From Desulfobacterales bacterium (GTDB lineage: Bacteria; Desulfobacterota; Desulfobacteria; Desulfobacterales; JAFDCJ01): a DNA stretch of 12,705 nt. The position numbers and the translations under genes were made by a program. Every line of letters begins with the position of its first letter. Within the stretch, counting starts at the first letter, position 1. Location of the stretch: positions 6,462,221 to 6,474,925 of the forward strand of contig CP070771.1 of the NCBI GenBank assembly GCA_020345785.1, written 5' to 3'. Positions 1-7,164 of the stretch are shown in pieces. Below the pieces are notes generated by a model, which saw only the letters and a program-made list of their open reading frames with translations, was not told where the DNA came from and did not search any database.

Positions 1-2
1 AA

Positions 3-1388
3 ATTCGCCAGGTGGCTGAAGACCTTGGTGTGCGTTATGTGTTGGAAGGCAGCGTTCGTAAAGCCGACAACCGTGTAAGGATCAACGTCCAACTGATCGA
101 TGCGACTTCGGGCCATCACCTCTGGGCGCAACGCTATGACGGTGAAATGGTCGATGTATTCAACTTGCAGGATCAAATCACCCGCAAGATAATCGCGGCT
201 CTGGAAATTAAACTGAAAGGAGACAAACGAGAACGGGAAAGTAGAAAGGAGACCGACAACATTGAAGCCTACGATGCTTTCCTGCAAGGATGGAAGCATT
301 ACCGTAGAAGCACTACCGAGGATTGGGGCAAGGCAATTTCCTATTTTAAAAAAGCCATAGAGTTGGATCCCAATTATAGTCGCGCATATGAGGCCATGGC
401 ATTAATCTACTGGAGATATGTTTTAATAAAAACGTATGACACGCAGCAGGACCCGAAGATGGGAGTCACGTGGTCGCATGCCTTGATATTGTCTGTAGAA
501 CACATGGAACTCGCTATGAAAAAGCCTACATCCATTTCTTACCGTGTTGAAGCTTCAATGGCTCTATATAGACGTCAGTATGAAAAGGCAATCGCCCAAG
601 CCGAAAGCGCCGTTGCCATGAGTCCCAACGACATTGATAGTTTCTATGCCATGGCCTACATCTTGATGGCCGCCGGCAGGCTTGAGGAGGCCGTTGAGTT
701 CATCAAAAAGGGGATGCGGCACGATCCCAATAACATCGGCTACCCTTTATATCTTTTAGGGATAGTCTATTTTTGCAAGGGCCAATTGGAAGATACCGTG
801 GAGTTCATCGAAAGAGCCCTCAAACATAACCCGGAACTGCCTATGGATGTCCCAATTCTCGCAGCCGCTTATGCCCACCTCGGGCACGACCAAAAAGCTC
901 GGGCAGCATTAAATTATTTCCTGAAACATAGGAGGGGGGGCTATGGATCTAATCTAAGGCAGCTAATGTTTAAATTTCCATTTAAAGATCTTGGAGTTTC
1001 TGATCGTCTTGCCGACGGGATTCTCAAGGCTGGACTTCCGGATCAATCCCGTGGATATTACAAAATATCAAGTGAACAAAAGCTGACAGGAGATGAAATC
1101 CGGGAGCTGGTCTTTGGTCGGACAACAATTAGTTCGTTAAATAACGATTTGACATATCGTTCTAAGGAAGGGAAAGCGACCTGGATTACCAAAAGGGCTT
1201 ACGGCTGGAAAGACAGCGGCGTGTCCTGGATCGAGGGCGATATGCTCTGTGATCAATGGCAACTTCGCCGTTCGGGTCAAAAGTTATGCATGACAATTTT
1301 CCGTAACCCTGAAGGTACCCCCGAAACAATGGACGAATATCTCGCGCTGTTGATTTCGTGGATAGCGCCATTTTCTCTGGTTGACTGA
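3..1388 (+). CDS. TPR-repeat signalling protein, C-terminal part (5' end outside window)
   Basis: The frame is open to the left edge; the first whole codon is at 3 and reads IRQ before the GTG at 12, so that GTG is probably internal. Residues below count from the GTG. Residues 1-65 match the TolB/FlgO-like segment (YVLEGSVRK, LIDATSGHHLWAQRYD) that in many proteins follows an adenylate/guanylate cyclase or OmpR-type DNA-binding domain. Residues 85-300 carry TPR helices (for example AISYFKKAIELDPNY, AGRLEEAVEFIKKGMRHDPNN, GQLEDTVEFIERALKHNPE). Residues 355-458 form a small C-terminal domain with FGRT, an EGDMLCDQW motif and a final RNPEGTPETMDEYL, a tail I associate with such cyclase-TPR proteins. 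The likely role is a signalling or protein-interaction module. The effector domain is not visible, so cyclase activity is inference. Its visibly more A/T-rich codon use differs from the pump genes further right. Confidence 0.85.
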   Translation: MRQVAEDLGVRYVLEGSVRKADNRVRINVQLIDATSGHHLWAQRYDGEMVDVFNLQDQITRKIIAALEIKLKGDKRERESRKETDNIEAYDAFLQGWKHYRRSTTEDWGKAISYFKKAIELDPNYSRAYEAMALIYWRYVLIKTYDTQQDPKMGVTWSHALILSVEHMELAMKKPTSISYRVEASMALYRRQYEKAIAQAESAVAMSPNDIDSFYAMAYILMAAGRLEEAVEFIKKGMRHDPNNIGYPLYLLGIVYFCKGQLEDTVEFIERALKHNPELPMDVPILAAAYAHLGHDQKARAALNYFLKHRRGGYGSNLRQLMFKFPFKDLGVSDRLADGILKAGLPDQSRGYYKISSEQKLTGDEIRELVFGRTTISSLNNDLTYRSKEGKATWITKRAYGWKDSGVSWIEGDMLCDQWQLRRSGQKLCMTIFRNPEGTPETMDEYLALLISWIAPFSLVD

Positions 1389-1522
1389 AACTATTTGCCA
1401 CCGAAATTTCATCTGCAATGAAAAAGGGCCAGTCGATTTACCGCCTTGCCGCCCTGCTCTTGGTGGGCCTGAAGTGAAGGTATGCAGAGATAGAATTGAT
1501 TGCGATGGTTTCTGCAAAAGAT

Positions 1523-1592
1523 ATATGATATCAAAATTGCAGGCAAACTTATATCGACTTTGGAAAACGCTTAGAAAGCCATGATATCATAT
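1523..1592. repeat. Pair of TGATATCA palindromes forming an 11-bp inverted repeat
   Basis: ATATGATATCA at 1523-1533 is matched exactly in reverse complement by TGATATCATAT at 1582-1592, with 48 bp between. Each copy contains the 8-bp palindrome TGATATCA; the right copy is a 10-bp palindrome (1581-1590). The pair sits between the convergent ends of the TPR gene and the Ldh2 gene. It could be two operator-like sites about 59 bp apart, or a weak hairpin between convergent genes. There is no T-run typical of an intrinsic terminator. The function is unknown. Confidence 0.45.
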
Positions 1593-1665
1593 AGTCAATA
1601 AAAGTTTTAACTTGCCTTTGAATCCTGTCAACTCCAGTTTTGGTCAGGGCATATAAATTAAATTT

Positions 1666-2985
1666 TCATACAGGCGCCGGGGAAAAGGGGATGTTAATTC
1701 TGGGATCGGCACCTGTTTTTTTCAATAGCTGAACTCTCTCTGCCGTCATCGGAATGCCGTGCGCCAGGTAGTCTTTCCTCTTTTCCTGCTCTTTCTGACC
1801 CGGCAGATACATCAAGCGGTTGCCGCACTGCAGCGTTGTTTCTACGGATCTTCTCAGATTTTCCTTCGCCACTTTCAGGGGACAGATCACGTCAATCGCG
1901 TACGCTTCAAGGGTTTGTGAAACCCTTTCGGTTGTTGTGGATTTTCCGTGATCGTCCAAAAGGCGGAGGAGGCCCGGAGCACCTCCCCCCACAACGTTGT
2001 CAAGTTCAATCAGCATATTCAATCCGAATCCCTTATAACCAAAATAGGTGCCTCCAAGCGGGGCCACCCAAAACTTACCTTTAAAAACCTCATCAAAGGC
2101 TAACGGGAAGCGTATGGTTTCACCTTCCGGTCCCTTCAGCAATCCTTCCTCAACGGGATAGAGTTTTATGGAAGCTTTTACACCAAGTTTTTTAAGCACT
2201 TCTTCCTGACTTCGACATTTCGCTACCGACAAATGAACATCTGATAGTTTTACTTCCGTGTCGTTGCACCTAAGATAAAATATACCGTCTTGGCTTCTTT
2301 TTATTTTCAAAGCCTGGGAGTTATACCGGGCCACTTCCAACGCGGGACTTACCGCTCGTTGGGTGGCGGCCATATCAATGGTTATGATCCCGCCTTGGTA
2401 TGGAATTGACCAGGCAATTGGATTGGTTCCGAATCTTTTTTTTACCCCTTTATATCTGCTTTGGTTCGCAGGAGAATCTTTGTTTTCCTTATCGCTCAAT
2501 TCAATAAACGGTTTGGTCCAGGGCGGCGACGTACAGGTTACTTTGGCGGCAAGATCCTGATTGGCGATGCGTTCGGAATTGATCCCACAGTCCCCAAAAT
2601 GATTAGAATTTCTAATATACGCTTTCGCATATCCATATTTTTTTGCGGTTTCAATCAGTATTGGTATAACTTCTAAAGCGGCATACTGACCGAGACCGCC
2701 ATGCGCGTCGACGGAAATGATCGTGGGGTACTTTTGTTTATCCAGGGAATAATCAGCGATATCAATTCTTCTAAAACCAACTTCAGCCTCGTCATCAAAG
2801 ATCTTCGCTATATAATCCGGCAGCGTGTTTCCACCGGCAATGCCATGCGCGTGATCGCCTCTTAAATCGGCCTCGACTAAAATCATTGAGGCTGCATGCG
2901 CCTGCTTCTCAGGGAAGCCGGCTTGGACGAGAACATCTTTGCCGAACTCAATAAGATCTTTTGCTGCATATCTTTTCAAAGCCAT
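1666..2985 (-). CDS. Ldh2-family malate/lactate/ureidoglycolate-type dehydrogenase, enlarged
   Basis: This is a predicted soluble NAD(P)-dependent oxidoreductase of the Ldh_2 (malate/L-lactate/sulfolactate dehydrogenase) family, which interconverts 2-hydroxy acids and 2-oxo acids. Family landmarks occur in order: DLRGDHAHG (residues 40-48), SNHFG (127-131, with the catalytic-type His129), FGTNPIAW (185-192), IDMAAT (203-208), GYKGFGL (316-322) and the C-terminal LPGQKEQEKRKDYLAHGIPM (394-413). At 439 residues it is well above the usual 330-360. The extra length lies mainly between the IDMAAT and GYKGFGL motifs (about 209-305), where ordinary members have a shorter, conserved stretch, with further length at about 155-183. 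The ATG at 2985 is preceded by AGCAGGG as a ribosome binding site. It is the most distal of the co-directional genes, 554 bp beyond the cyclase-family gene, so it may have its own promoter. The family call is firm; the substrate is unknown. Confidence 0.88.
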   Translation of the reverse strand: MALKRYAAKDLIEFGKDVLVQAGFPEKQAHAASMILVEADLRGDHAHGIAGGNTLPDYIAKIFDDEAEVGFRRIDIADYSLDKQKYPTIISVDAHGGLGQYAALEVIPILIETAKKYGYAKAYIRNSNHFGDCGINSERIANQDLAAKVTCTSPPWTKPFIELSDKENKDSPANQSRYKGVKKRFGTNPIAWSIPYQGGIITIDMAATQRAVSPALEVARYNSQALKIKRSQDGIFYLRCNDTEVKLSDVHLSVAKCRSQEEVLKKLGVKASIKLYPVEEGLLKGPEGETIRFPLAFDEVFKGKFWVAPLGGTYFGYKGFGLNMLIELDNVVGGGAPGLLRLLDDHGKSTTTERVSQTLEAYAIDVICPLKVAKENLRRSVETTLQCGNRLMYLPGQKEQEKRKDYLAHGIPMTAERVQLLKKTGADPRINIPFSPAPV

Positions 2986-3194
2986 TTTTTACCCTGCTAA
3001 TTACTCCGCCCTCAAAAAGAGCAACATCTGATGCGGATAAACATATTGGTCAGTTTGAAACCAATGACATTGTTTTGATTTCGTCCGGGCGGATTAATTA
3101 GTTTTACGTCCCATAAGAAATTTACAAAACTCAATTAGACTAGTAAAACTTGCTTTGCCGGAACGGAGATGTCTAAATCCAAATTTTGATGAAT

Positions 3195-3265
3195 TCGTAA
3201 AAAGTCAAATTTCCCCTCCCCTGGTGGGACCGTCCAGGGAGAGGGAGCTTTAAAACTTTTTACGA
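3195..3265. repeat. REP-like hairpin
   Basis: TCGTAAAAAGT (3195-3205) is perfectly complementary to ACTTTTTACGA (3255-3265). Inside this outer stem a second, imperfect stem pairs CTCCCCTGG (around 3216-3224) with CCAGGGAGAG (around 3234-3243). The whole 71-bp unit would form a long two-part hairpin in DNA or RNA. The structure resembles interspersed intergenic repeats of REP or small fold-back type. Only one copy was seen in this window, so multiplicity in the genome is inference. Confidence 0.5.
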
Positions 3266-3280
3266 CACCATCAATTTTCA

Positions 3281-3471
3281 AATTCCAAATTCCAAATAAA
3301 TCCCAAATTCCAAGCCTCAAATCCGAAACAATCGATAGAAAACTATGACCAAAATTGAGCGATTTAACTTAACTTGCATCCAGTGAGGAAACTCCTCGTC
3401 GCAATTCAAAACTCGTTTGGATCATTGGTGCTTTGAATTTGGATTTTGTTTGTGATTTGGAACTTGGAATT
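3281..3471. repeat. A/T-rich fold-back of TTGGAATTTGG-type repeat units
   Basis: The left arm AATTCCAAATTCCAAAT (3281-3297) matches the reverse complement of ATTTGGAACTTGGAATT (3455-3471) at 16 of 17 positions. Inside, the arms keep pairing loosely (AAATCCCAAATTCCAAGC against AAATCCAAATTCAAAGC after a small shift). The left arm itself is made of tandem CAAATTCC-like units. It lies entirely between genes, and I read it as a degenerate interspersed repeat. Confidence 0.5.
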
Positions 3472-3539
3472 TTTTATACTCAAAGACAATAGTTAAGTAT
3501 CAAGTTCGTTTTTCTTTTATGTATTTCTGGGGCGCCACA

Positions 3540-4334
3540 CTACGCAACGGCCACCGGCCGCACGGGGGACGCGGTGCCCCCTCTGATTTTGAGAGGCGAC
3601 GCCATGAATAGAAATTCATACACACCATCGGCGGCGATTTCTTCCAGGTACAGCGCTTCAAGGATATGCACGCCGTTTTGCACGATGAGAACCACGTGGA
3701 CGGGCAAGTTAGCGGTGGGGGTTTTTTCCAGCGCCACGGTGTCGGCGCCCACATAAGCCGCGCCGCTTTTTACCAGCAATTGGGCACCGTCTACCACAAG
3801 GCCGGGACACCCCTCGTGATGCGAAGTATATTTCAGCGGATCGTCGAAATACTGAATCCAGCCGGTTCGAAAAAGCACCGCGTCGCCGTTTTCAATGCTG
3901 ACGTTTTGCCGTTCCATGGCCTTTTGGAGTGTCTCAGCCCCAATACGGTAGTCGGAATCTAAACAGGCAACGCCTTCAAGCCCCGCAATGTCCAGGAGCA
4001 CACCCCGGGTGACCGCCGGCAAGGCCTGCTCGATGCCGCCTTTTTTCAAACCGTGGTAATCCTGCCATCGGGTGATATCCTCAACGCCGTGGATCTCGCC
4101 TTTTAGACTGATATGGCCAAGGGCGTCGAAGTGGGTCCCGGTGTGCCCTCCGGTGGTGAAAAGGCAATTGCTTGCGCTGACCCCGCCTTCATAGACCAGG
4201 TCGCCGTGTTTTTTAGTCAATGAAAAGGCAAACGGCGGGTGATTGGGGTGGTGAGGCATACCAACATAATAGTCCATGCCGAGATCGTAAACTTTTCCTG
4301 TGTGAATCAATTTCTTAATTTTTTCCGGATTCAT
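3540..4334 (-). CDS. Cyclase-family metal-dependent hydrolase (kynurenine formamidase/isatin hydrolase superfamily)
   Basis: This 264-residue protein belongs to the cyclase family (PF04199), whose members hydrolyse amide or cyclic amide/lactone bonds using a bound divalent metal. The signature HTGTHFDALGH lies at residues 64-74; His64, His68, Asp70 and His74 are the expected metal ligand/catalytic positions. Later conserved elements are GADTV (196-200), PVHVVLIVQNGVHILEAL (211-228) and the family C-terminus PLKIRGGTASPVRPVAV. The ATG at 4334 is chosen because ACGGGGGGA lies just upstream. An in-frame ATG at 4409 would add 25 residues encoded by repeat DNA with no ribosome binding site. The gene lies 166 bp from the upstream ligase. 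The final Pro common in the family motif (HxGTHxDxPxH) is Leu here, a variant whose effect I cannot judge. The family is secure; the exact substrate is unknown. Confidence 0.87.
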   Translation of the reverse strand: MNPEKIKKLIHTGKVYDLGMDYYVGMPHHPNHPPFAFSLTKKHGDLVYEGGVSASNCLFTTGGHTGTHFDALGHISLKGEIHGVEDITRWQDYHGLKKGGIEQALPAVTRGVLLDIAGLEGVACLDSDYRIGAETLQKAMERQNVSIENGDAVLFRTGWIQYFDDPLKYTSHHEGCPGLVVDGAQLLVKSGAAYVGADTVALEKTPTANLPVHVVLIVQNGVHILEALYLEEIAADGVYEFLFMASPLKIRGGTASPVRPVAVA

Positions 4335-4365
4335 TTTGTTTCCCCCCGTTGAATTGAATATTGTC

Positions 4366-4501
4366 GATTGAAAATTGAATATTTGAGGTCCGCCTATAGG
4401 CGGATCCATTTAAATAAAGACAGAGCGACAAGCGGCGCAAGCGCCTGCGCTGCGCGAGCTATATCCAGAAATATTCAATATACAATCTTCAATTTTCAAT
4501 C
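4366..4501. repeat. Fold-back repeat with ATTGAAAATTGAA arms and GC-rich core
   Basis: GATTGAAAATTGAA (4366-4379) is perfectly inverted at 4488-4501, and further ATTGAATA-like units lie on both sides. Between the arms is a GC-rich core with the palindrome at 4389-4404 and a GGCGC-AA-GCGCC hairpin near 4433-4444. The right arm reaches the first base of the ligase stop codon (complement of 4501-4503). The element fills most of the gap between the ligase and cyclase-family genes. In an mRNA spanning both genes it would fold into a strong structure. Confidence 0.5.
4389..4404. repeat. Perfect 16-bp palindrome TCCGCCTATAGGCGGA
   Basis: The sequence equals its own reverse complement over 16 bp. 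As RNA it would form a 6-bp GC-rich stem with a TATA loop. It lies 55 bp upstream of the cyclase-family start codon, inside the fold-back repeat. It may be an operator or part of the repeat; there is no following T-run, so an intrinsic terminator is unlikely. Confidence 0.5.
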
Positions 4502-6012
4502 TATGGTTCAAGCGCCTTTTTCAGGATTTTGCCGGTCGGGTTTTTGGGAAGTTCCTGCATGATTTCAACCTGCTTTGGAATTTTGTAAGCCGCTAAATGC
4601 GCCTCGCAGAAATCCTGAACCATCTCTGCCGTCAGGCTGCGGCCGGGTCTCAGGGCAATGTACGCCCTGGGAACCTGTCCCAGATGTTGATCTTGCGCCC
4701 CTACGACCGCGGCCTCGATAATGTCTTCGTGCTGGTAAAGCACTTCTTCGATCTCACGCGGGTAAATGTTATATCCCCCCGAAATGATTAACTCGTCTTT
4801 CCTCCCCACGATAAAATAGTATCCGTCCTCATCGCGTCGCGCCAGATCACCCGTGAACACCCAGCCATCTTTAATGGCCGCAGCGGTCATCGCCGGGTTT
4901 TCCCAATATCCAGGCGAGGCGTTCGGTCCCCGAAAAATCAGCTCCCCCACCTCGCCTTCCGGCGTATCCATCCCGTTTTGGTCCACCAACCGGACGGAAA
5001 CCCCGGACACGCTGATGCCGATGGACCCGGTTTTGCGCACCCCATAAACCGGGTTGGCCGTTACAAGCCCTGTTGATTCCGTCAAACCGTAAACTTCCAG
5101 GAGCGTCGCTTGAAAAGTTTTTTCGAAGCGCGTCAAATGCTCCACCGAGAGAGACGCGCCGCCGGAAAGTCCCATACGAAGGGAGGAAACGTTTCTTGGT
5201 TTCGCGTCGAACGCCTGGAGAAGATAACCGAACATGGTGGGTACACCCGGGAACCAGGTCACCTGGTATTGCTCAATGGCCTCGAAGATCACCTCCGTCT
5301 GGAATCGCGGTATCACGATAACGCTGCCGCCGCTGTTGAGGCTGCCGAAAACCGGGCTGGCGTTGGCAAAGATGTGAACCAGCGGAAGGCAGGCAATCGT
5401 GACGTCCGTTTCCTGCAGCCCATAATTCTGGGCAGTGTTGGCACCCCCAAAAATCAGGTTTCGGTGAGTCAGCACAACGCCTTTGGGCCGTCCGGTGGTT
5501 CCTGAAGTATAAAAAATAAATGCAGGATCGTCGGGCGCCCTATCCTGAACCGCAGGGGGTTTCGGTCCCTTCACGCGCATTTGCAGCGCTTGCATCAGGC
5601 TTTGGTCGTCCCGTTTTATGATAATTTCCTTCAGCTGCGCCGTTCGGCCTTTAACCTCCTGCAGCAAGGGTTCGAAATCGCTCGTTGTGAGCAGGCAGCA
5701 GGCGCCGCAGTCTTCCAATAAATACAAAACCTCTTTGGCAGTGTACACGGGATTGATCGGCACAACCACAGCGCCGGCTTTAATGATAGCGAAATATCCC
5801 AGGATAAAATCGGTATGGTTGGGATGCAGCAGCGCGACGCGCTCGCCCCTTTGAATCCCCAGCTGCTGCAGCGCGCCCGCCAACCCGTCGGTGACGGTTT
5901 CCAGGTCCCGATAGGTATAGTGTTTCAGAGAGCCGACGTCGCGCAGAAAAATGCGATCTGCGAATTGTTCCACTTTTAACGTCAGGTATTGCGGCAGGTT
6001 GAGGGCGCTCAT
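4501..6012 (-). CDS. AMP-forming acyl-CoA ligase (ANL superfamily)
   Basis: This 503-residue enzyme should activate a carboxylic acid with ATP and CoA through an acyl-adenylate, in the cytoplasm. Motifs occur in order: the nucleotide loop YTSGTTGRPKG (168-178), LPLVHIF (209-215), YGLTES (308-313), GWVFTGD (383-389), the hinge GRKDELIISGG (403-413) and the C-terminal catalytic lysine in NPTGKILKK (Lys495). Length and motif order fit long/medium-chain acyl-CoA and related acid:CoA ligases. The start at 6012 is preferred because AAAAAGGAG lies 9 nt upstream; an in-frame ATG at 6060 would add 16 residues without a good site. It follows the SDR gene in the same direction, separated by 312 bp that contain the 198-bp fold-back. 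The substrate class (fatty, aromatic or cyclic acid) cannot be decided from the sequence alone. Confidence 0.93.
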   Translation of the reverse strand: MSALNLPQYLTLKVEQFADRIFLRDVGSLKHYTYRDLETVTDGLAGALQQLGIQRGERVALLHPNHTDFILGYFAIIKAGAVVVPINPVYTAKEVLYLLEDCGACCLLTTSDFEPLLQEVKGRTAQLKEIIIKRDDQSLMQALQMRVKGPKPPAVQDRAPDDPAFIFYTSGTTGRPKGVVLTHRNLIFGGANTAQNYGLQETDVTIACLPLVHIFANASPVFGSLNSGGSVIVIPRFQTEVIFEAIEQYQVTWFPGVPTMFGYLLQAFDAKPRNVSSLRMGLSGGASLSVEHLTRFEKTFQATLLEVYGLTESTGLVTANPVYGVRKTGSIGISVSGVSVRLVDQNGMDTPEGEVGELIFRGPNASPGYWENPAMTAAAIKDGWVFTGDLARRDEDGYYFIVGRKDELIISGGYNIYPREIEEVLYQHEDIIEAAVVGAQDQHLGQVPRAYIALRPGRSLTAEMVQDFCEAHLAAYKIPKQVEIMQELPKNPTGKILKKALEP

Positions 6013-6068
6013 TTTAAAAAACTCCTTTTTTGGCAACAGTTTAGCCTTTTGAGAAACCATGGAGAGGT

Positions 6069-6266
6069 CGAGAGGGTGTTCGCTTTTGGAATCGGGAAGC
6101 TGTCTGAGAAAATTAGGGATCGTTGAACAGAACCGAACACAGGGGTTTTTAGGGCCGTAGCCGCGGTTTTCATTTCTTGACGTCCTGTTTGAGATCGATA
6201 CGCGGTTCTGTTCTACGAGCCCTTATTTTTAAGTTTTTGCCGATGGAAAAAGCGAACACCCTCTCG
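6069..6266. repeat. 198-bp MITE-like fold-back element
   Basis: The ends are a perfect 19-bp inverted repeat, starting CGAGAGGGTGTTCGC at 6069-6087 and mirrored at 6248-6266; with one mismatch it extends to 6066 and 6269. Pairing resumes further in: TTAGGGATCGTTGAACAGAACCG on the left corresponds to TAAGGGCTCGTAGAACAGAACCG read from the right, with a perfect 11-bp block at 6125-6135 / 6203-6213. The two arms of about 65 bp flank a 67-bp centre. There is no coding capacity, and no target-site duplication was visible. The element is compatible with a MITE, a solo fold-back repeat or a structured mRNA processing element between the SDR and ligase genes. Confidence 0.65.
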
Positions 6267-6324
6267 GCCGGCACAATCTTCAAACCGCGAAATTGTTCCA
6301 TTTTATGAAACGTCAGATTCCGGC

Positions 6325-7122
6325 TCACGCCTCAATCTCGTCCCATTGGATGACCCATCCGGCGCCGCTTCCTCCGTCTATGAACAGGGTCTGCCCTGTT
6401 ATGAAATTAGAATCGTCGGAAGCAAAAAGCAGGATCGCGCCGGTAAGGTCGCTGGGCTGGCCCACGCGATTAAGGGGGGAGCGTTTGGCAATTAAATCGC
6501 GGCGTTTGGGATCGGACAGCCATTCCCGGGTCAGGGGGGTTTCCATATAGCTGGGCGCAATCGCGTTAACCGTGATGTTGTATCGCGCCCACTCGATGGC
6601 CAATGCGCGCGTCAAATGAATAATGCCGGCCTTGCTGACACTGTAGGGCGTTAACCATGGAACCGCTTTGCCTCCCGCTGCGGAAGATATATTGATTATC
6701 TTTCCGCCGCCGGCAGCGGCCATGGTTTTAGCGACCACCTGCGAGCAAAAAAACGTGCCCTTCAGGTTGGTGTTCAACACGGTATCCCATTCATCTTCTC
6801 GAAAATCCAGGGCTGGTTTGCGGATATTGGTCCCGGCGTTGTTTATCAATATATCTATTTTTCCCATCCTGTCGGCAGCCGCCTCAACCATCGGAAGCAG
6901 GGTATCCGTGCGGGATATGTCGGCGTATAATGCCATCGCCGGGCTGTATGAGTTCTCGATTTCCTGAGCGACCCGCCGCCCTTCCTCCAGATGTCTGCTA
7001 ACGATAATTATTTTGGCGCCGGCCTTCGCCAAGTCAACGGCGATACATTTGCCAAGCCCCTTGCTGCCACCCGTAATTAACGCCACCTTGTCACTCAAAT
7101 TAAAATGATTGCCTGACATCAT
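6325..7122 (-). CDS. Short-chain dehydrogenase/reductase (SDR), classical type
   Basis: This 265-residue NAD(P)-dependent oxidoreductase probably converts a hydroxyl group to a ketone, or the reverse, in the cytoplasm. The Rossmann motif TGGSKGLG is at 17-24, Asp68 is the adenine-binding type residue, NNAG is at 94-97, Asn119 is present, and the catalytic Ser147, Tyr160 and Lys164 (YSVSKAG) are intact. Ser42-Arg43 after the second strand favours NADP(H), by family rule. The C-terminal FIDGG element is followed by a short tail ending WVIQWDEIEA. Two adjacent ATG codons exist; the first (7122) has GAGGAG about 9 nt upstream and is chosen. Overall it resembles gluconate 5-dehydrogenase/3-oxoacyl-ACP reductase-like SDRs. 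It starts 42 bp after the RND pump stop on the same strand, suggesting cotranscription with the pump. Confidence 0.93.
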   Translation of the reverse strand: MMSGNHFNLSDKVALITGGSKGLGKCIAVDLAKAGAKIIIVSRHLEEGRRVAQEIENSYSPAMALYADISRTDTLLPMVEAAADRMGKIDILINNAGTNIRKPALDFREDEWDTVLNTNLKGTFFCSQVVAKTMAAAGGGKIINISSAAGGKAVPWLTPYSVSKAGIIHLTRALAIEWARYNITVNAIAPSYMETPLTREWLSDPKRRDLIAKRSPLNRVGQPSDLTGAILLFASDDSNFITGQTLFIDGGSGAGWVIQWDEIEA

Positions 7123-7164
7123 ATAAAAAAGCTCCTCGTCTTTTCAACACCATGTCTCAAAAGA

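Larger units (their letters stand above)
2986..3539. other. 554-bp gene-free region with repeats
   Basis: No credible coding frame was found on either strand. The region holds a GC-containing hairpin near 3195-3265, an A/T-rich fold-back at 3281-3471, and a short 8-bp inverted match AGTTTTAC (3100-3107) / GTAAAACT (3143-3150). It must contain any separate promoter for the Ldh2 gene, but no box pair stood out enough to call. A mini-hairpin GAGG-AAACT-CCTC is also present near 3385-3400. Confidence 0.6.

Noticed and set aside
1284..1517. 77-codon minus-strand frame over the end of the TPR gene
   Set aside because: It overlaps conserved coding sequence on the other strand and shows no domain or ribosome binding site.
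3135..3320. 61-codon minus-strand frame in the repeat region
   Set aside because: It is a translation of the hairpin and A/T-rich repeats, so not a likely protein.
3281..3330. CRISPR-like short tandem repeats
   Set aside because: The units are 8-10 bp, irregular and without spacers of constant length; they are part of a fold-back repeat.
4335..4409. 25-residue N-terminal extension of the cyclase-family protein from the ATG at 4409
   Set aside because: It is encoded by the fold-back repeat and has no ribosome binding site; the ATG at 4334 follows a strong GGGGGGA.
5110..5505. 131-codon plus-strand frame opposite the acyl-CoA ligase
   Set aside because: It lies antisense to a region with clear ligase motifs; its composition looks like a shadow frame.
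6013..6060. 16-residue extension of the ligase from the ATG at 6060
   Set aside because: The GGAG site fits the ATG at 6012, and the family's N-terminus aligns there.
6069..6266. Insertion sequence with transposase
   Set aside because: The element is only 198 bp with no open frame, and I could see no target duplication; it is called a repeat only.
6383..6400. AACAGGG-TCTG-CCCTGTT hairpin as a terminator
   Set aside because: It lies inside the SDR coding region with no T-run after it on the transcribed strand.
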